Below, piece by piece: positions 8,452 to 22,058 of a stretch of DNA of 64,000 nucleotides. The stretch comes from an uncultured beta proteobacterium (GTDB lineage Bacteria; Pseudomonadota; Gammaproteobacteria; Burkholderiales; Rhodocyclaceae): assembly GCA_903908065.1 (NCBI GenBank), contig CAIVQO010000072.1:39717-103716 (forward strand). The letters run 5' to 3'. Position 1 is the first letter of the stretch, and each line of letters opens with the position of its first letter. The position numbers and the translations under genes were made by a program. The notes beneath the pieces were generated by a model, which did not search any database, was not told the origin of the DNA, and saw only the letters and a list, made by a program, of their open reading frames with translations.

Positions 8452-8931
8452 ATGAAGAAGCATGCCGTCGAACCGGTAACCGAGTTCGAGCCTGAATTTG
8501 TCGCCGGTCTCCGGCATATTTTCGAGGAAATGATCACGTTCAACCAGGTGCTCGGGCTGAAGATCACCTCGATCACGCCGGAGCGCGTATCTGGTGCCAT
8601 TGTCATGCGGCCGGAACTGGTCGGCAGCCCCAACCGCCTGCACGGAGGTGTCATCAGTGCCTGCATTGATGCCATGGGCGGGCTCGCCGTCATGGCGGCG
8701 ATCGGCGCGCGGCATCTTGACGAGGCGCCCGCGCAGCGCCTGCATCGCTTCGGCAAGCTGGGCACCATCGACTTGCGCGTCGACTACCTGCGTCCCGGCA
8801 TCGGTGACCGCTTCGTCCTCAATGCCGAAGTTCTGCGCCTCGGTTCGCGCGTCGCCACCACGCGCATGGAATTCCTCGGTGCCGACGGCAGGCTGCTATC
8901 GACCGGGGCGGGTGCCTACATCGTTTCCTAA
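8452..8931 (+). CDS. PaaI-family hotdog thioesterase
   Basis: A 159-residue hotdog-fold protein. The core pattern SPNRLHGGVISACIDAMGGLA matches the PaaI/YdiI-type 'HGG..a..D' motif, in which the His and the following Gly pair shape the active site. The segment LGTIDLRVDYLRPGIGD is the conserved strand region of the same group. An insertion of about 15 residues (HLDEAPAQRLHRFGK) precedes it. Likely hydrolyses an acyl- or aryl-CoA. It is the second thioesterase of a two-gene unit and converges on the cupin gene with only six bases between the stops. Confidence 0.85.
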   Translation: MKKHAVEPVTEFEPEFVAGLRHIFEEMITFNQVLGLKITSITPERVSGAIVMRPELVGSPNRLHGGVISACIDAMGGLAVMAAIGARHLDEAPAQRLHRFGKLGTIDLRVDYLRPGIGDRFVLNAEVLRLGSRVATTRMEFLGADGRLLSTGAGAYIVS

Positions 8932-8937
8932 GCGGAA

Positions 8938-9404
8938 TCAGGCAAACAGTGCTCTGAGGCGCCCAAGATAGGCCGCGGCCTCGGGCGTGTTCTCGCCCGG
9001 CGCCCAGGTGGCTTTTTCGTCCAGGCTGAGCGGCAGGTAGGGGCCGGCCTTGGCTTCCAGGAATACTGAGTTGTCCGCCAATGCGACGGCTGTATGCCAT
9101 TGGCCGTAGCCCACATCAACACCAATCGCCGCACCACCAGCGCCGACTTTTGCGATCCGAACCACCTTGCCGGAATCGTCGAACAGGACCAGGCCAATCA
9201 TGCCGCGCAGGACGACATAGGTCTCGTCCTTGTTCGGGTCGAGGTGGCGGTGCGGCGGGATGTAGCTGTCGGCCATCAGGGCGTTGAGCAGGCGGTGCCC
9301 GGGGTGGTCGTCGCGCGGATGGAAGTTGCGGTTCTTGCGCCGGCGCGGACTGGCGGCAGCCTCGGCGCAAACCTCGTCGAGCAGCGCGTCGTCGATCAGC
9401 GTGA

Positions 9405-9408
<4 letters not shown>
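8938..9408 (-). CDS. WbuC-type cupin metalloprotein
   Basis: 156 residues from the ATG at 9408, whose first bases overlap the dnaE stop codon (ATGA), so it is translated from the dnaE message. The cupin core shows the metal-binding histidines in SYIPPHRHLDPNKDETYVVLRG (HxH...E pattern) and a later strand QWHTAVAL carrying another His. This matches the WbuC family, small cupins first noted near O-antigen genes. Function is unknown; linkage to dnaE is common in Betaproteobacteria and need not imply a DNA role. A longer in-frame extension exists but would sit wholly inside dnaE and is rejected. Confidence 0.85.
9125..9150 (+). repeat. Dispersed 26-bp motif, copy B
   Basis: Copy of (A/T)T(C/T)GCCG-N5-CCAGCGCCGACTTT lying inside the cupin coding region (opposite strand reads KVGAGG). 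Because it is coding, this copy could be chance reuse of common codons; it shares 17 identical bases with copy D. Confidence 0.4.
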
Positions 9409-12854
<3,446 letters not shown>

Positions 12855-12936
12855 AAGCGGATGATTTTACTTGCGCGTTCGAATTTCGACGCCTGCACGG
12901 CCCCGTCAGCGGCGGACGACGCAGGAAATGCGCTCG

Positions 12937-13587
12937 CTAGACCAGCGCCCCGCCCGCAAACTCATGGATCGGAATCACCGCATCGTCGACCAGATCCTTG
13001 TCGCCCGATGTTGCGGTGTATTCACTCCAGATTTCATGGGCAATCGCTTTCAGCCTGGAAAAGTCGATCGGCTTCGACATCAGCTCGACCTTGCCGGGTA
13101 CGCCGCCGTGGGCATCGATCTCGCCCAGCGGCAGGCCGCTGACCACCACGATGCGGACATTACGATAGCGTTCGATTTCGGAGAGCCAGCGCACGATCTG
13201 GAAACCATTGACTCCCGGCAAACGCAAGTCGCAGATCACCAGCGCGGGCCGGCTTTCCCCAACCATCACCAGGCCCTCGAAACCGTTCGGCGCCGTGTAA
13301 ATGCTGGTGGCAAACGGCCAGCGCGACATCTGCGCGAGGTAGAGCTTGAGCAAGGCGGCGTCGTCCTCGATGATCAGAATCGGCAGGGCGTAGGCCGGGG
13401 GGGCGGAGTTTGCATTGCGCCGCTTCTCGGCCAGTGCCGCATCGATGGAGCTGCGAGTGATGCGACGGTGTCCGCCATGAGTTTTCCAGGCCTGGAGGTA
13501 ACCCTTTTCCACCCATTGCTGGGCCGTGCGCAAGGAGACCCCGAGGATCTCGGCGGCTTCGCGCGTAGTGCAGTAGTTGTCGACCAT
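12937..13587 (-). CDS. HTH-REC regulator (excisionase-like domain fused to receiver)
   Basis: About 216 residues from ATG 13587 (MVDNYCTTREAAEILGVS); a TTG at 13623 in frame is an alternative. Residues 5-55 form a MerR/excisionase-type winged HTH (TTREAAEILGVSLRTAQQWVEKGYLQAWKT). Residues 75-190 form a receiver domain: acidic pair in ILIIEDDAA, phospho-acceptor Asp in VICDLRLPG, Ser/Thr switch in VVVSGLP and Lys in MSKPID. Here the DNA-binding domain comes first and the receiver last, the reverse of common response regulators. It is divergent from the REC-HD-GYP gene and a palindrome lies in the shared upstream region, suggesting it controls itself and the signalling genes. The cognate kinase is not assigned. 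Confidence 0.85.
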   Translation of the reverse strand: MVDNYCTTREAAEILGVSLRTAQQWVEKGYLQAWKTHGGHRRITRSSIDAALAEKRRNANSAPPAYALPILIIEDDAALLKLYLAQMSRWPFATSIYTAPNGFEGLVMVGESRPALVICDLRLPGVNGFQIVRWLSEIERYRNVRIVVVSGLPLGEIDAHGGVPGKVELMSKPIDFSRLKAIAHEIWSEYTATSGDKDLVDDAVIPIHEFAGGALV

Positions 13588-13628
13588 ATATACGGATTGC
13601 GACCCATGCCTGATCGCAGGCAATTTAA

Positions 13629-13645
13629 TGATACCTACAGTATCA
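13629..13645. promoter_or_regulatory. Candidate operator palindrome between divergent regulators
   Basis: TGATAC (13629-13634) and GTATCA (13640-13645) are perfect inverted arms around a 5-base spacer. The site is AT-rich relative to its surroundings and lies 42 bases upstream of the HTH-REC start and about 175 bases upstream of the HD-GYP start. It is a plausible binding site for the HTH-REC protein; no binding evidence exists. Confidence 0.45.
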
Positions 13646-13820
13646 CTTTTGGGGACGTTTTGACCGGGGCCGGCGCGCTGGACAGAATACGGGCCAGATT
13701 CGGCCCCTGAAGGGTGGAGGCTGATAAACCGCCTTGAATCCCGTACGGAAATTTGCTGCGAGCGTTTCCGCCGCCTTATGAATTTCGACGAGCCACGATC
13801 CGCCGGCCGGACGACACATC

Positions 13821-14957
13821 ATGCGCGAACTGCTGATAGCCGATAAGGCAGACGTGCTGGTGGTCGATGACCAGCCAGAGAACCTCCAGTTCCTGGTCGA
13901 GTTCTTGTCGGCCGACTATTCCGTGCATCCCTTCATCGACGCCAGGGGATTGATGAGTTACCTGGATGCCGAGCGGCCCGCCGACCTGATTTTGCTTGAC
14001 GTGGTGATGCCGGCCCCCGACGGCATCGAGACCTGCCGCATGCTGCGGGCGAGGCCCGAATTGGCGGAAGTGCCCATCGTCTTTTTGACCTCTCTGGATT
14101 CGAATGCCGATGAAGAAGCCGGGCTGGCGGCGGGAGCCGTCGATTACATCACCAAGCCTTTCTCGGTGCCGGTAGTGCAGGCGCGGGTCCAGCACCATGT
14201 CCGGCTCAGTCGTGCGATGCGCATCATCCAGGGGATGAACGACTGGCTGGACGACCGCGTCAACCAACGCACCGCCGAACTGGCGCGCAAGAACAACGAG
14301 CTTGAGCGCACCCAGGAAGCGACGGTGCAGGCACTGTCCGCACTGCTGGAAACTCGCGACAACGATACCGGCCACCATATCCACCGGACCCAGCACTATG
14401 TTCGCGAGCTTTCGCGTGCCGCTCGCGCCCATCCCGATTTTTCCACCGCGCTGGACGAGGCGACGATCAATACCTTGTTTCGCTCCGCGGCACTGCACGA
14501 CATAGGCAAGGTGGCCATTCCCGATGCGATCCTGCTCAAACCCGGCCGCCTTACCGCCGAGGAATTCGAGATCATGAAGACGCACTCGACCCATGGCCGG
14601 GACGCGATCGCCAATGCCGAGGCCATCCTGGGAACCCCCGACTCCTTCCTTGCCCATGCCCGCAATATCGCCTATTGCCACCACGAGCGGTGGAACGGCA
14701 ATGGCTATCCGCTGGGCCTCAAGGGGGAGCGGATTCCACTTTCCGCCCGCCTGATGGCGATCGCCGATGTCTATGACGCGCTGATTAGTTCGCGACCCTA
14801 CAAGGCGGGCATTCCCCACGAACGTGCCGTCGGAATCCTGCGCGAAGGGCGCGGCAGCGACTTCGATCCGCGCATTCTGGACATCTTCCTCGACATCCAT
14901 GAACGTTTTCGGGAAATAGCAAACATGTTTCGCGACGCCGACGGCAAAGGTATCTAG
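13821..14957 (+). CDS. Response regulator with HD-GYP c-di-GMP phosphodiesterase domain
   Basis: 378 residues. Residues 10-125 are a receiver (VLVVDDQPEN; phospho-acceptor Asp60 in LILLDVVMP; Lys in ITKPF). A short coiled coil (about 135-175) leads into an HD-GYP domain: His226-Asp227 in HDIGKVAIPD, HHERWNGNGYP with the GYP triad, and ADVYDALISSRPYK. HD-GYP proteins degrade cyclic di-GMP, so the output lowers c-di-GMP when phosphorylated, like RpfG. The gene is two bases from a periplasmic binding protein and a hybrid kinase, which are the likely inputs. Confidence 0.93.
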   Translation: MRELLIADKADVLVVDDQPENLQFLVEFLSADYSVHPFIDARGLMSYLDAERPADLILLDVVMPAPDGIETCRMLRARPELAEVPIVFLTSLDSNADEEAGLAAGAVDYITKPFSVPVVQARVQHHVRLSRAMRIIQGMNDWLDDRVNQRTAELARKNNELERTQEATVQALSALLETRDNDTGHHIHRTQHYVRELSRAARAHPDFSTALDEATINTLFRSAALHDIGKVAIPDAILLKPGRLTAEEFEIMKTHSTHGRDAIANAEAILGTPDSFLAHARNIAYCHHERWNGNGYPLGLKGERIPLSARLMAIADVYDALISSRPYKAGIPHERAVGILREGRGSDFDPRILDIFLDIHERFREIANMFRDADGKGI

Positions 14958-14959
14958 CC

Positions 14960-15841
14960 ATGAGCCCCCGCTTCCTACGCCTGCTCCTCGTCATGCTGGC
15001 CTGCTTTGCGGCGCCGGCATTTGCCGATCTGAAGGAGATCCGGGCCAAGGGTGAGTTGCGTCATCTCGGCATCCGCTATGCGAACTTCGTCACCGCCGAC
15101 GGCAAGGGCTTCGACGTCGAACTGGTGCAGGGATTCGCCCGGCATATCGGCGTCAAGTACCAGCTCGTTTTCACCGACTTCTACAATGTCATGCGCGATC
15201 TGTTGGGGCGGGATGTCGTGCGCAAGGGGGACGAGGTCCTGCTTGCCGGCAACCATCCGGTGCTGGGCGACATGATTGCCACCGGATTCACCGTCCTGCC
15301 ATGGCGCGAGAAGTTGCTGTTGTATTCGGCGCCGACCTTTCCCTCGCAGGTCTTGCTGGTGGCGCGCAGCGAGTCGGCGCACAAGCCGGTGCGGTCGCGC
15401 AGCGACATCGGTGCCGAGATTGCCGACACGCGTGCCGTCCTTGGTCGCCACAGTCTGCTGGTCATGGAGCGGACCTGCCTGGACCCGTCAAACTATGGGC
15501 TCAAGGGCAAGGGCATCGATCTGCGCGCCTACACCCAGAGCACCAACCTCGACGAAATGGTTCCCGCGCTGCTGCGTGGCGATGCCGAATTCACGCTGCT
15601 CGACGTGCCGGATGCCGTGATCGACCTCCAGCGCTGGGCCGGCAGAATCAAGGTGATCGGGCCGATCTCGGAAAATCAGGACCTTGCCGCGGCCTTTCCC
15701 CGGGAGTCGCCCGAACTGCGCGCGGCGTTCGATGCCTACCTGCGCCAGATTCGTGCCGACGGCAGCTATGACAAGCTGGTTAACAAGTACTACCCCGGCA
15801 TTCGACGCTACTTTCCGGATTTCTTCAACAACGCGAAATGA
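14960..15841 (+). CDS. Periplasmic solute-binding protein (family 3 type), kinase-linked
   Basis: 293 residues with a Sec signal peptide (cleavage after AFA, about residue 22) and the periplasmic binding protein type II fold of PF00497: [40 protein letters not shown], and the C-terminal [21 protein letters not shown]. The usual sequence in amino-acid binders, arginine-contacting aromatic positions, cannot be verified by eye. No ABC permease or ATPase lies nearby; instead the stop overlaps the start of a hybrid histidine kinase (ATGA at 15838), so it most likely presents a ligand to the kinase rather than to a transporter. The ligand is unknown. Confidence 0.85.
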   Translation: MSPRFLRLLLVMLACFAAPAFADLKEIRAKGELRHLGIRYANFVTADGKGFDVELVQGFARHIGVKYQLVFTDFYNVMRDLLGRDVVRKGDEVLLAGNHPVLGDMIATGFTVLPWREKLLLYSAPTFPSQVLLVARSESAHKPVRSRSDIGAEIADTRAVLGRHSLLVMERTCLDPSNYGLKGKGIDLRAYTQSTNLDEMVPALLRGDAEFTLLDVPDAVIDLQRWAGRIKVIGPISENQDLAAAFPRESPELRAAFDAYLRQIRADGSYDKLVNKYYPGIRRYFPDFFNNAK

Positions 15842-18800
15842 GCGCCTCGGCGGTATCGTCTTCGGTGTCGCTGCCCGCAGCGCCGGCCATCGAGCGGTCG
15901 CGGCCCTGGCGCGCAAAGGCTGCATTTGTCGGCTTCGTCCTGTTTTTTTGCGGGATCGGCTACATCGCCTTCAAGTTCCAGGCAGATGCCACCATCGAAG
16001 GCGAGCGTGAGCGGCTGAATTCCATTTCGGAACTCAAGGCTTCCCAGCTCTCCCAATGGCTGATTGAAAAGCATCGGGACAACGAAAGCATGGCGCTCAA
16101 TCCGGTGTTCGCCGAATTGCTCGCGCCCGCGCGCATCGGCAGCTCGGGCGGATGGAACAGCCGCCTGGCGGCCTGGTATGACGATTTGCGGATACACCAC
16201 TGGCTGGAGCGCACTCGGGCATTGAACAAGCTGAAGAGTATCGAAGTCGTGGACCACAAAGGTAGATCCCTGTTCTCCAGCGGACCCACCTCCTACCTCG
16301 GTGCGGAGATTGCCCCCGTGGTCGAGGAAGCCATCCGCACCGGCAAACCCGGGGTGCTGGACTTGCACATCGGCGGCGATGGCCTGGCGTACATGGCATT
16401 CGTGCGCCGAATCTACGACAGCGGTGCCGAGGCGCCGCTTGCACTGGTGTCCGTGGCTGCGGCTGAAGACGATTTGATGCCCATGCTTGCCCGTTGGCCC
16501 AACCCGAGTCGCACCGGTGAATTGCTGCTCTTGCGGGCCGAGGGCGACAGCGTCCTGATATTGAACCGGAATGAAAGCGGCCGGTTTTCCCGCTTCGGCG
16601 CCAGGGACCTGCAACTCCCGGCCGCCCAGGCCTTGCGCTCGGGCGACGGCGTGTACGCCGGCACCGACTATCGCCAGCGCGAAGTGATCGCGGCGATCCA
16701 TCGCGTCCCCGGCACGTCGTGGATGGTTTCGGCGAAGGTCGAAACCTCCGAACTGATGCAGCCGATCAACCGCCTGGCGCTGATCTGCGGCATGCTGGCT
16801 CTGGCCGGCATCGTTGCCTCGGCGGTGATGTTGACGCTCTATCGGCGACAGCAGCGCCGACGGGAGGAGATGGCCCAGACGGTCAACAGCGCTTTGGAAC
16901 GCCTTCTCGATGAAACCGAGCGGGTTGCGCGGGCCAAGAGCGCCTTCCTGGCCAACATGAGCCACGAGATACGCACGCCGATGAATGCCATCGTGGGACT
17001 GACCCAGGTCCTGATCCGCCGCGGTGCAAACGACGACTGGACGCGGGACAAGCTCGACAAGATCGAGAGCTCCGCCACCCACCTGCTGGGCGTCATCAAC
17101 GACATCCTGGATATTTCGCGCATCGAGTCGGGGAAGCTGGTGCTCGAGGAGGCGGAATTTCAGATCGATCGCCTGCTGGTCGGGCGGGTCTTCACCAATG
17201 TTGCGGAACGCGCGCGCGAGAAACACCTGGAGATCGTCTTCGATATCGATCCCAAGCTTTCGCGGCCCTTGCTGGGCGATCCCTTACGCATATCGCAGGC
17301 ATTGCTGAACTTTCTCGGCAATGCAGTGAAATTTACCGAGCAAGGGGCCATCGTGGTTCGCATCAAGCGCGAACAGGAGGATGGCGACGAGGTGCTTATG
17401 CGCTGCGAGGTCAGCGACACCGGGATCGGCCTGAGCAGAGAGCAGATGGCAAGTTTGTTCAATGCCTTCCAGCAGGCCGACAGCTCGACCACGCGCCTCT
17501 ATGGCGGATCCGGACTGGGTCTGGCGATCACCCGGCAATTGGTGGTGATGATGGGCGGCGAGGTTGGGGTGGAAAGCATGCCGGGCAAGGGCAGCACCTT
17601 CTGGTTCACCGCCCGGTTGAAATATGCCCCCGACCAGCCCGCGCAGGCGAGGACCGCACAGGACTTTCCGGCCTCGAGGCATGTTCTCGTCGTGGATGAT
17701 CTCGAGGAGTCGCGGGACGCCTTGGTGGCCATGGTGCATAGCCTTTCGATGCGTGTCGTCGCCGCATCTAGCGGTGCGGAGGCCTTGGCGAAGCTCAAAT
17801 CGTCGGACCTGGCCGGAGACCCGTTCGAGCTCGTGCTGATGGACTGGAAGATGCCTGGAATGGATGGCATTGCAACGCTGAAGCGGCTCTCCGAGCTGCA
17901 TCTGACGCAGTCCCCTTCGGCGCTGCTGGTCACCGCCTATGATGAAAGCTCACTGCGCCATGAGGCCTTGGAGGCCGGCTTTGCGCGGGTGCTGCCAAAG
18001 CCTGTGACGGCATCGACCATCTACGATGCATTCGTCAACCTGAACATCTCGGCGCCAAGGGAGATGCCCGGCATTGATAACGTCGACGCCGAACTGGCGA
18101 CGCTGTACCGCAAGGTGGTGGGGCGCCGTGTGCTGTGTGCCGAGGACAACCCGGTCAACCGCGATGTCATCGTCGAAATGCTCCGTGGCAGCGGACTGGT
18201 CGTCGATATGGCGGATGACGGCCTCCATGCCCTGGCTCTGGCTGGGGCGCGAACCTACGACCTGGTCCTGATGGACATGCAGATGCCGAGGATGGACGGA
18301 CTCGAGGCCACACGTCGCCTGCGCAAGATGCCGGGCTGGACCACGGTGCCCATCGTCGCGATGACCGCCAATGCATTCGCCGAAGACAGGGAGGCGTGCC
18401 TGGCCGCCGGGATGAACGACTTCATGTCGAAGCCGGTAACCCTGGATGGGCTGTATGCGAAGCTTTCACACTGGATGGGTGGCGGCAGCAGCGACGAGGC
18501 CGCCACCGCATCGACGGCCGGTACCCGCGGGGATGCCGCCATCCTGGTTACCTTTGATCCTGCGCCCTTGGCGGCCGCGACGCGCGGCGACAGGGCGGTG
18601 ATGGCTCGCATCCTTGCCCAGGCGGCGCAACACAATCGCGATGCGATCGCCAGGCTTGACGCCGCCGTTTCGGCCTTCGACCACGAGTCCGCATTCAAGC
18701 TCGCGCATGCGTTGAAAGGCATGGGGGGGCAGGTTGGCGCCCGTCGCCTGCACGCGCTGGCGGCCGAGGCCGAGGCCATCTGGCGCCGCAAGGAGATGCC

Positions 18801-19137
18801 GCCGGAGGTGCTTGTCGCCGACCTTCGCCGGGAAATCCTGGCTGCACTTCAGGCGATCGACCAATGGCTGAACTCGAACCCGGCGAAGGCCGACAGTGTC
18901 GGCGGTGAAGCAAACTTCGCCGCGCAGCTGGACCGGCTGCGCGGACTGTTGAACGCATACGACGGTGCCGCCCTGGTGATGGCGGAAGAGCTGATCGCTC
19001 GCTTGCCCGAGGGGTTTCCGGCGGCGCAGCGCGCGGCCCTGGAGTCCACCGCCGGGCATCTGCGGCGCTTTGACTTTTCCGCCGCGACGGCTGCCCTCGA
19101 CGCTCTTGGGCAACCCAATGCAGCGATCAGTGCTTAG
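15838..19137 (+). CDS. Hybrid histidine kinase (periplasmic sensor, HisKA, HATPase, two REC, HPt)
   Basis: 1099 residues. TM1 at about 32-50 and TM2 at about 310-330 bracket a periplasmic sensor domain of about 260 residues that looks like a double Cache domain. Then HisKA with phospho-acceptor His376 ([11 protein letters not shown]), HATPase to about 595 ([15 protein letters not shown]), REC1 with Asp669 ([11 protein letters not shown]), REC2 with Asp813 ([11 protein letters not shown]) and a C-terminal HPt domain with His957 ([10 protein letters not shown]). This is the full BarA/EvgS-like phosphorelay layout in one chain. Its HPt could pass phosphate to the HD-GYP regulator or the HTH-REC protein. 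The preceding binding protein overlaps it by four bases. Confidence 0.93.
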   Translation: MSASAVSSSVSLPAAPAIERSRPWRAKAAFVGFVLFFCGIGYIAFKFQADATIEGERERLNSISELKASQLSQWLIEKHRDNESMALNPVFAELLAPARIGSSGGWNSRLAAWYDDLRIHHWLERTRALNKLKSIEVVDHKGRSLFSSGPTSYLGAEIAPVVEEAIRTGKPGVLDLHIGGDGLAYMAFVRRIYDSGAEAPLALVSVAAAEDDLMPMLARWPNPSRTGELLLLRAEGDSVLILNRNESGRFSRFGARDLQLPAAQALRSGDGVYAGTDYRQREVIAAIHRVPGTSWMVSAKVETSELMQPINRLALICGMLALAGIVASAVMLTLYRRQQRRREEMAQTVNSALERLLDETERVARAKSAFLANMSHEIRTPMNAIVGLTQVLIRRGANDDWTRDKLDKIESSATHLLGVINDILDISRIESGKLVLEEAEFQIDRLLVGRVFTNVAERAREKHLEIVFDIDPKLSRPLLGDPLRISQALLNFLGNAVKFTEQGAIVVRIKREQEDGDEVLMRCEVSDTGIGLSREQMASLFNAFQQADSSTTRLYGGSGLGLAITRQLVVMMGGEVGVESMPGKGSTFWFTARLKYAPDQPAQARTAQDFPASRHVLVVDDLEESRDALVAMVHSLSMRVVAASSGAEALAKLKSSDLAGDPFELVLMDWKMPGMDGIATLKRLSELHLTQSPSALLVTAYDESSLRHEALEAGFARVLPKPVTASTIYDAFVNLNISAPREMPGIDNVDAELATLYRKVVGRRVLCAEDNPVNRDVIVEMLRGSGLVVDMADDGLHALALAGARTYDLVLMDMQMPRMDGLEATRRLRKMPGWTTVPIVAMTANAFAEDREACLAAGMNDFMSKPVTLDGLYAKLSHWMGGGSSDEAATASTAGTRGDAAILVTFDPAPLAAATRGDRAVMARILAQAAQHNRDAIARLDAAVSAFDHESAFKLAHALKGMGGQVGARRLHALAAEAEAIWRRKEMPPEVLVADLRREILAALQAIDQWLNSNPAKADSVGGEANFAAQLDRLRGLLNAYDGAALVMAEELIARLPEGFPAAQRAALESTAGHLRRFDFSAATAALDALGQPNAAISA

Positions 19138-19234
19138 GTAAAAGTGAATTCGAAGTTTCAGATCCCCCGCAGATGCCCTGATTTGGGGTAGGGACGTTAG
19201 ATTCCATTTTTTTGATGCCGAAAATGGCTGGCTC

Positions 19235-20074
19235 ATGATGAATTTCCGGACGATCCTTGCGCTCCTTGTTTGCGTTACGCCGCTGCTCTCCGCCCAGGCG
19301 GCCCCAACGTACCGCTTTTCGCCCGTCAATCAATGGGATATTCCGAAGACGGCGGCGTATTGGAATCCGATCATCCGGTATGTGAGCGAGCGCAGCGGTG
19401 TGAATCTGGAGCTCAAGATCGGCAGAACCTCGGCCGACACGACTGCCTACGTTCTGGCCGGCGAAATCGATTTCGTATTTTCCAATCACCTGTTCAGTCC
19501 GGAGCGCGAAAAGCTTGGCTGGAAAGTCTTCGCCCGGCGCTGGACGCCGCCGATTCATTCCCAGATCGTCGCTGCGGCCGAGTCCGATATCACCAGCCTC
19601 GAGCAGCTTGCCGGTCAGGAGGTGGTATTCCCCGGTCCGGAGGCGTTCGTCGCCTACCGGGTCAGCTACGGACATCTGCTGACACGCGGCATCGACGTCA
19701 AGGCCGTTTTCGCCGGCAATCACAATGCCGCGTTTGCTCAGCTGTTCGCCGGCAAGAGCAAGGCCATGGGCGCCAACTCCGCCCTGGTGGAAGGACATGC
19801 GGCAAAAACCGGCAAGAGATTCCGCGTCCTGTGGACTTCCGAGGGTTTCCATGACCTTGCACTGATGGCTTCCAGCAAGGTTCCCGAGGCCGACGTCAAA
19901 GCGGTCGCTTCGGCTTTCATCGGCATGCATCGCGATCCGGTCGGCAAGGCGATCCTGAGGAAATCCTCGGACGAAGTGGGCCTCGATCCGCAAGCCTATT
20001 TTCTCCCGTCAACCGCTGCCGACTATGAAAGCTACCGTCGGTTCTACCAGACGGCCCCCTTGAGCGTGCGTTAA
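19235..20074 (+). CDS. PhnD-type periplasmic binding protein, kinase-linked
   Basis: 279 residues with a signal peptide (MMNFRTILALLVCVTPLLSAQA, cleaved near residue 22). The fold is that of phosphate/phosphite/phosphonate binding proteins (PhnD/PF12974): early 'RFSPVNQWD', 'YWNPIIRYVSERSGVNLEL', 'LAGEIDFVFSNHLF' and 'LAGQEVVFPGPEAFVAYRV' match family positions. ATG 19235 and 19238 are both possible. A 97-base gap with no clear terminator separates it from the hybrid kinase, and a membrane kinase follows 10 bases on. No transporter genes are present, so a sensory role is likely; the ligand is not predictable. Confidence 0.82.
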   Translation: MMNFRTILALLVCVTPLLSAQAAPTYRFSPVNQWDIPKTAAYWNPIIRYVSERSGVNLELKIGRTSADTTAYVLAGEIDFVFSNHLFSPEREKLGWKVFARRWTPPIHSQIVAAAESDITSLEQLAGQEVVFPGPEAFVAYRVSYGHLLTRGIDVKAVFAGNHNAAFAQLFAGKSKAMGANSALVEGHAAKTGKRFRVLWTSEGFHDLALMASSKVPEADVKAVASAFIGMHRDPVGKAILRKSSDEVGLDPQAYFLPSTAADYESYRRFYQTAPLSVR

Positions 20075-20084
20075 GCTGCCCTGG

Positions 20085-22046
20085 ATGTTCGCCCCACGAA
20101 TTTTTCCGCAGTCCCTGCTGGCGCGGGTGTTCGCCCTTTATTCGGCAACCCTGCTGCTGTTCGTGGGCGGCGGATTGGGCGTCTTCTTTAAATATGAGCT
20201 CGAATCGGAAACGCAGGATGCCTTCGAATCCGCGACGATGCTCGCTGAATTGGCGGCGCAGACCATCACGGAAAGCGCGGTGATCGGTGACTACGACACC
20301 ATCACGCGGACCCTGGACAAGTCCATCCTCCGCTCCCAGTTCGATGCCGCCATCTTCATCGACATGAAGGGCACCGTGTTGCGCAGCGCCAATACGGCCG
20401 TGGTCGAGCGACAGCCGCCGGTCTGGCTGCGCCACACAATCGCCGGTCAGCTATCGGACATCAATCGCAGCATTTCCGCGGGCGGCACCGATTACGGCGT
20501 CCTGCGCTTGAGCTTTGCCGCCGATCGCATCGCCGCCAGCCTCTGGGACTTCACGAAAATTGCGCTCGGCATCGCCCTGGCCAGCCTGCTCGGAGGCCTC
20601 GGCCTGATCTGGTTTCCGCTCCGCGGCTGGCTGGGCAAGCTGGATCGTGCGCGACAGCTCGAGCAGAACCTGAACAGCGAAAGTGAAGCGGCAGGCGCGG
20701 TTCGGATCGATGACCTGCCGCTCGAGTTTCGCGGCCCGTTCGAAGTGCTGCAACGTACCGCGAACAGCCTGCGCAAGGAACTGGAGGCACGCCGGCATGC
20801 CGTGGCTTCGCTGCGCGCGGCAGTGATCGGCATGCGCCCCGATCGGGCCGGCGAGTCGGCAGATGCGGGCGACGACATTGCCTCCCTTTCGGAGACCTTG
20901 TCCGAACTTGTGGCTGCGCGGGAGGCGGGCCGCAAGCAGGCGCATGACCACAATGCGCAACTGAATGCAATCTTCGCCCTGAGCCCGGATGGCTTCATCC
21001 TGTTCGACGGACGCCAGAACATCCGCTTCGTGAACACGGCCTTCCTGCGCATGACCAGCACGATCGCCGAGGAGTGGCTGGGGCTCGGAGCCGCCGCATT
21101 CTCGGAGCGGATTTCCCGGCTTTGCGCAGACACGGCAAGCTTCCCCGGGATCGACGCTCTGCGCGCGTCGCAGCTACGGCGCGGCCTGGGGGGGATTTGG
21201 CAACACGCCGAAGAAGATGAAGGCCAGCGCATCGTATGTGAACTCGCGCCACCGCTGAATCGCATTCTGGCGTTTCGCTTGCGGCTTTCCGCCGGAGAGG
21301 ACGTGACCCAGATCCTCTACTGCCGCGACGTCACCCAGGAAACCGAGATCGACAGGATGAAAAGCGAGTTCCTTTCGCATGCTGCCCACGAACTGCGCAC
21401 GCCCATGGCCAGCATCCTTGGCTATAGCGAAGTCATCCTCGCCATGGACTTTCCCGAAGAGCAGCGGCGCGAACTGCTGGAAACCATCCATCGCCAGTCC
21501 GAACTGCTGGTCTCGATCATCAATGAACTCCTCGATCTGGCCCGCATCGAGGCGCGCGGCGAACAGGAGTTCGTCATCGAAAAACTGGAGTTGCACCAAC
21601 TGATCGAGAACGTGGTTGCCGGTTGGGCGCCGCCGCCTGGGCGAGATGCACCGGAGATCCTCAGCGAGCCAGGCGAAATCTGGCTTCGAGGTGACCGGAC
21701 GAAGTTGATGCAGGCGATCGGCAACGTCGTTTCCAATGCCTACAAGTACTCGCCGGCGGGGGGCAGCGTTGAAATACGACTCGCCAGGGGCGGCAATGAC
21801 GGCGCACGCCAGATCACCATCTCGGTCACCGATCATGGAATCGGCATGGCCAGGGACGACATCGTGCATCTGGGCGAGCGCTTCTACCGCGTCGACAAGT
21901 CGGGCAAGATACCGGGCACCGGTCTGGGCCTGGCGATCGTCAAGGAAATCATCGAGCATCACGGCGGGTGCACGACCTTCGGCAGCGAAGCCGGCAAAGG
22001 GATGACAGTCACCATCTACCTGCCGGATACCGTCGAGGCTTCCTGA
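20085..22046 (+). CDS. Membrane sensor histidine kinase with PAS domain
   Basis: 653 residues. TM1 (about 10-32) and TM2 (about 160-185) enclose a periplasmic domain of about 125 residues, the presumed contact for the upstream PhnD-type protein. A HAMP-like/coiled-coil linker follows, then a PAS domain near 285-410 (LNAIFALSPDGFILFDGRQNIRFVNTAF), HisKA with His435 (SHAAHELRTPMASILGYSEV) and an HATPase domain ([36 protein letters not shown]). No receiver domain. It lies 10 bases after the binding protein and 12 before a second, soluble kinase. Confidence 0.92.
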   Translation: MFAPRIFPQSLLARVFALYSATLLLFVGGGLGVFFKYELESETQDAFESATMLAELAAQTITESAVIGDYDTITRTLDKSILRSQFDAAIFIDMKGTVLRSANTAVVERQPPVWLRHTIAGQLSDINRSISAGGTDYGVLRLSFAADRIAASLWDFTKIALGIALASLLGGLGLIWFPLRGWLGKLDRARQLEQNLNSESEAAGAVRIDDLPLEFRGPFEVLQRTANSLRKELEARRHAVASLRAAVIGMRPDRAGESADAGDDIASLSETLSELVAAREAGRKQAHDHNAQLNAIFALSPDGFILFDGRQNIRFVNTAFLRMTSTIAEEWLGLGAAAFSERISRLCADTASFPGIDALRASQLRRGLGGIWQHAEEDEGQRIVCELAPPLNRILAFRLRLSAGEDVTQILYCRDVTQETEIDRMKSEFLSHAAHELRTPMASILGYSEVILAMDFPEEQRRELLETIHRQSELLVSIINELLDLARIEARGEQEFVIEKLELHQLIENVVAGWAPPPGRDAPEILSEPGEIWLRGDRTKLMQAIGNVVSNAYKYSPAGGSVEIRLARGGNDGARQITISVTDHGIGMARDDIVHLGERFYRVDKSGKIPGTGLGLAIVKEIIEHHGGCTTFGSEAGKGMTVTIYLPDTVEAS

Positions 22047-22058
22047 GCGAGCCACGAG

